Origin: Cytophagales bacterium
GTDB lineage: Bacteria; Bacteroidota; Bacteroidia; Cytophagales; UBA9547
Assembly (NCBI GenBank): GCA_025360395.1
Contig: JANYCH010000172.1
Location: 1 to 33,292, forward strand
Direction: 5' to 3'
DNA length: 33,292 bases
In this document: positions 31,282-33,292 of the stretch, piece after piece
Position numbering within the stretch: position 1 is the stretch's first letter
How the letters are laid out: the number at the start of each line of letters is the position of its first letter
Notes under the pieces: model-generated
What the model was told of the DNA's origin: nothing
The model's database searches: none
Seen by the model: only the letters and a program-made list of their open reading frames with translations
Made by a program: the position numbers and the translations under genes

Positions 31282-33292
31282 ATGATACTAGAAGCCATAA
31301 GTACCCTGAATAAAAAACTTTTATTCTTAAGGCTACTTTTAGCTACTTTAATTCTACTTGACCTTTTATATGCAAAGTTATATTTTCCTAAAAGTACAAG
31401 TGATTTTGACCTTTTCGAACTGAGGTTTACAATTTCCATCCTGCTTGCAGCAAACTTTGCTGCAAGCTATTTTTTTGATTACCGGAATACTGTCTTTAAC
31501 CTTTTTACTTATTGTTGTCTATTAATTAATACAGCCTTCGAGCTTTACCTGCTGTATGTACATAAGTTTCACTTCGTCAATGTTTCCGAGTTCTTATTTA
31601 CGTTATTAATTTCTAGTCTTTTATTTCCTAAAATTAGAATAGTCGCAATTTATTTATCAATTGTTTTTTTAATTATAGTTTCTTTAAATATTTCTCTTGG
31701 AACTGAAATCAGCGAGTTAATATCCAGGACCATTCTTATAGGACTTTTTTCTTGCATAGTCTGCATTTTTAGTTCACTTAAACTACACTTTGAAAACAAA
31801 TTCCTGCAGCGTGGCAACCTGCTAAAATACCTTTATCATGAATCCTGGGACGTCATAATATTGGCCGATCCAAAATCTAATTCATTAAAGTTTATTAATT
31901 CTATTGGCAAGTCTGTCTTTAATATTGATAAGAATACCACTATAACAGACATAAAACTCGATATTTTGCTGAATAAAAGGGGTATTGAATTAAGTAATAA
32001 AACAATTGAAAAGGAAATAGAAGTTAAGGGCAGGTTTCAACAGAATATTAAATTTATAAGAGAAAATGGAGAATTGTTTTCCGGAGAACTACATATTGAA
32101 ATAATTCCTGAAAACAATAAAAACTTATGGATGATCAGGATTGTAGATCTTACACATCAATATAATATTAACAAAAAGCTTTCAGAAAATCAGGCAACAT
32201 TCGTCCGTTTACTGGATGCAATTCCTCATAAAATATTTTTGAAGGATCCACAGAGTAAATTTTTAATTGTAAACAAAATTGTAGAAGAAGCACATAACCA
32301 TGAGAAAGGGTTCTTTATTGGTAAAACTGATATTGACCTTTTTCCATTTGAAAAAGCACAGTTATTTTTAGATCAGGAGAAAGACGTAATTCAAAACCTT
32401 AAGACTATATCTTTTACAGAAGAAAAGGTAATTATGGCTGATGGAAATGAAAAAGTCTTTCAGATTACCAAAATGCCCTTTTTCCTGCCAGATCTTAAAA
32501 AATATGGATTATTCGGATTAGGAATAGACATCACTCAAATAAACAACTATCAGGATAAGTTAAGGAAAAGTGAGGCCAGTTATAGAACACTGATGGAACA
32601 GGCATCAGATGGTATCTACTCTTCAGATAAATATGGGATTATTACAGACGCTAATCCCAAAGCATGCCATATGCTCGGCTATTCAAAAGGGGAATTGGTG
32701 GGAATCAATGTAAAATCTCTTGCTGATGAAAAGGACGATAGAATTTTCAATGTAGAGTCTATCGATTTTAATGAAAAAAAATCTCTCATAGTAGAGCGTA
32801 AGTTCAAAAGAAAAGATGGCAGTATTTTCATTGTAGAACTTTCTGTAACTATTCTGCCTGATGGTGGTCATCAGGGTATCATGCGTGATATCACTGAAAG
32901 AAAGCGAATGGAGAAAATTGTGCTGGACAATGAAAAGAAATTCCGCGCATTGATTGACAGTTCATATGACATTACAGCCATTTTGGATGAAAACCTGATC
33001 GTTAATTTTATTAGCCCGTCAGTTTTAAAAATACTTGGTTATTTGCCTAAGAAAATAGAAAATCGCACTCCTTTCGATCTTATTCATCCGGAAGACAAGC
33101 TTCTGACGGAAAACTTTTTACGAAATCTTCTTACTTCTCCCAAAGAATTTAAAATCCTGAAAGAAATCCGCATGCGGGCATTTCAAGGATCATATAAATA
33201 TTTCGAAGTTGCAGGTAACAACCTGGTTGGGGATCAGGCAATTAATGGTTTGGTAATAAACCTTCATGATATAACGGAAAGAAAGAACTCAG
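31282..33292 (+). CDS. Membrane-bound multi-PAS sensor protein (3' truncated by window)
   Basis: The frame is open from ATG 31282 to the window end (670 codons) with no stop, so the C-terminus lies outside. The N-terminus has about six transmembrane helices (roughly residues 15-168). At least three to four PAS domains follow: about 186-292 (weak), 300-425 (VRLLDAIPHKIFLKDPQSKF), 430-548 (YRTLMEQASDGIYSSDKYG, ending RDITERKRMEK) and 556-668 (FRALIDSSYDITAILDENL, ending HDITERKNS). Both later domains end in the PAC motif DITERK. The missing end is most likely a histidine kinase, though GGDEF or another output cannot be excluded. Confidence 0.88.
   Translation, partial: MILEAISTLNKKLLFLRLLLATLILLDLLYAKLYFPKSTSDFDLFELRFTISILLAANFAASYFFDYRNTVFNLFTYCCLLINTAFELYLLYVHKFHFVNVSEFLFTLLISSLLFPKIRIVAIYLSIVFLIIVSLNISLGTEISELISRTILIGLFSCIVCIFSSLKLHFENKFLQRGNLLKYLYHESWDVIILADPKSNSLKFINSIGKSVFNIDKNTTITDIKLDILLNKRGIELSNKTIEKEIEVKGRFQQNIKFIRENGELFSGELHIEIIPENNKNLWMIRIVDLTHQYNINKKLSENQATFVRLLDAIPHKIFLKDPQSKFLIVNKIVEEAHNHEKGFFIGKTDIDLFPFEKAQLFLDQEKDVIQNLKTISFTEEKVIMADGNEKVFQITKMPFFLPDLKKYGLFGLGIDITQINNYQDKLRKSEASYRTLMEQASDGIYSSDKYGIITDANPKACHMLGYSKGELVGINVKSLADEKDDRIFNVESIDFNEKKSLIVERKFKRKDGSIFIVELSVTILPDGGHQGIMRDITERKRMEKIVLDNEKKFRALIDSSYDITAILDENLIVNFISPSVLKILGYLPKKIENRTPFDLIHPEDKLLTENFLRNLLTSPKEFKILKEIRMRAFQGSYKYFEVAGNNLVGDQAINGLVINLHDITERKNS

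Overview
The window is chromosomal DNA of an AT-rich member of the Bacteroidota, most likely a Cytophagales-like, free-living, polysaccharide-degrading bacterium. The evidence is a cellulase carrying a type IX secretion (T9SS) sorting domain, a PorP/SprF-family protein, a TonB-dependent receptor paired with a small lipoprotein, several TTG/GTG starts, and promoter-like sites of the Bacteroidota form TTG-N20-TAnnTTTG. No tRNA, rRNA, CRISPR array, insertion sequence, phage gene or attachment site was recognised. Most of the window is ordinary chromosome.

Layout. (1) 21-5435: an Ldh-family oxidoreductase (-), an exported beta-propeller-like protein (+), a 46-residue small ORF and murB (-), and a PAS-type hybrid-less sensor histidine kinase (-). 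(2) 5551-8569: a lipoprotein and TonB-dependent receptor operon (-). A 29-bp perfect palindrome overlaps the -33 element of its promoter, and the pair resembles metal (probably zinc) uptake modules. (3) 8579-15172: two divergent, tightly packed gene sets. Leftward are a HAD phosphatase, a nucleotidyltransferase and a GNAT acetyltransferase, with ATGA overlaps at both junctions. Rightward are an LPG-synthase-type flippase-like membrane protein, an APH/choline-kinase-like phosphotransferase, a GT-C-like membrane protein, a GT2 transferase and YidD. Together they look like an uncharacterised pathway that builds and attaches a phosphorylated or nucleotide-activated group to a lipid-linked or surface glycan. 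This is the best candidate for an undescribed system here. (4) 15225-16616: a GlmM-like phosphohexomutase (-).

(5) 16937-20941: a 1334-residue secreted GH5_2 endoglucanase with five Ig-like repeats (three nearly identical in DNA), a CBM9-like domain, PKD/Ig-like domains and a T9SS tail. It ends in a 24-bp perfect hairpin shared with a convergent Lrp/AsnC regulator. (6) 21563-23878: a DUF2750 gene coupled to bioD and bioA (-), the last steps but one of biotin synthesis. (7) 24025-25780: a metallo-beta-lactamase-fold hydrolase and a PorP/SprF protein (+). (8) 25806-28615: a histidine-rich exported TPR protein and a POT peptide transporter (-). (9) 28758-33292: a four-helix cytochrome-b-like protein (+), a 33-residue Lys/Ser/Ala-rich small protein (-) that shares a bidirectional terminator with it, a CtpA-type S41 protease (+), and a multi-PAS membrane sensor (+) cut by the window end.

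Several longest-ORF starts are probably wrong. Where promoter position, stop/start overlaps or signal peptides argue for an internal start, the corrected coordinates are given. All functional statements rest on motif recognition by eye; no database search was possible.
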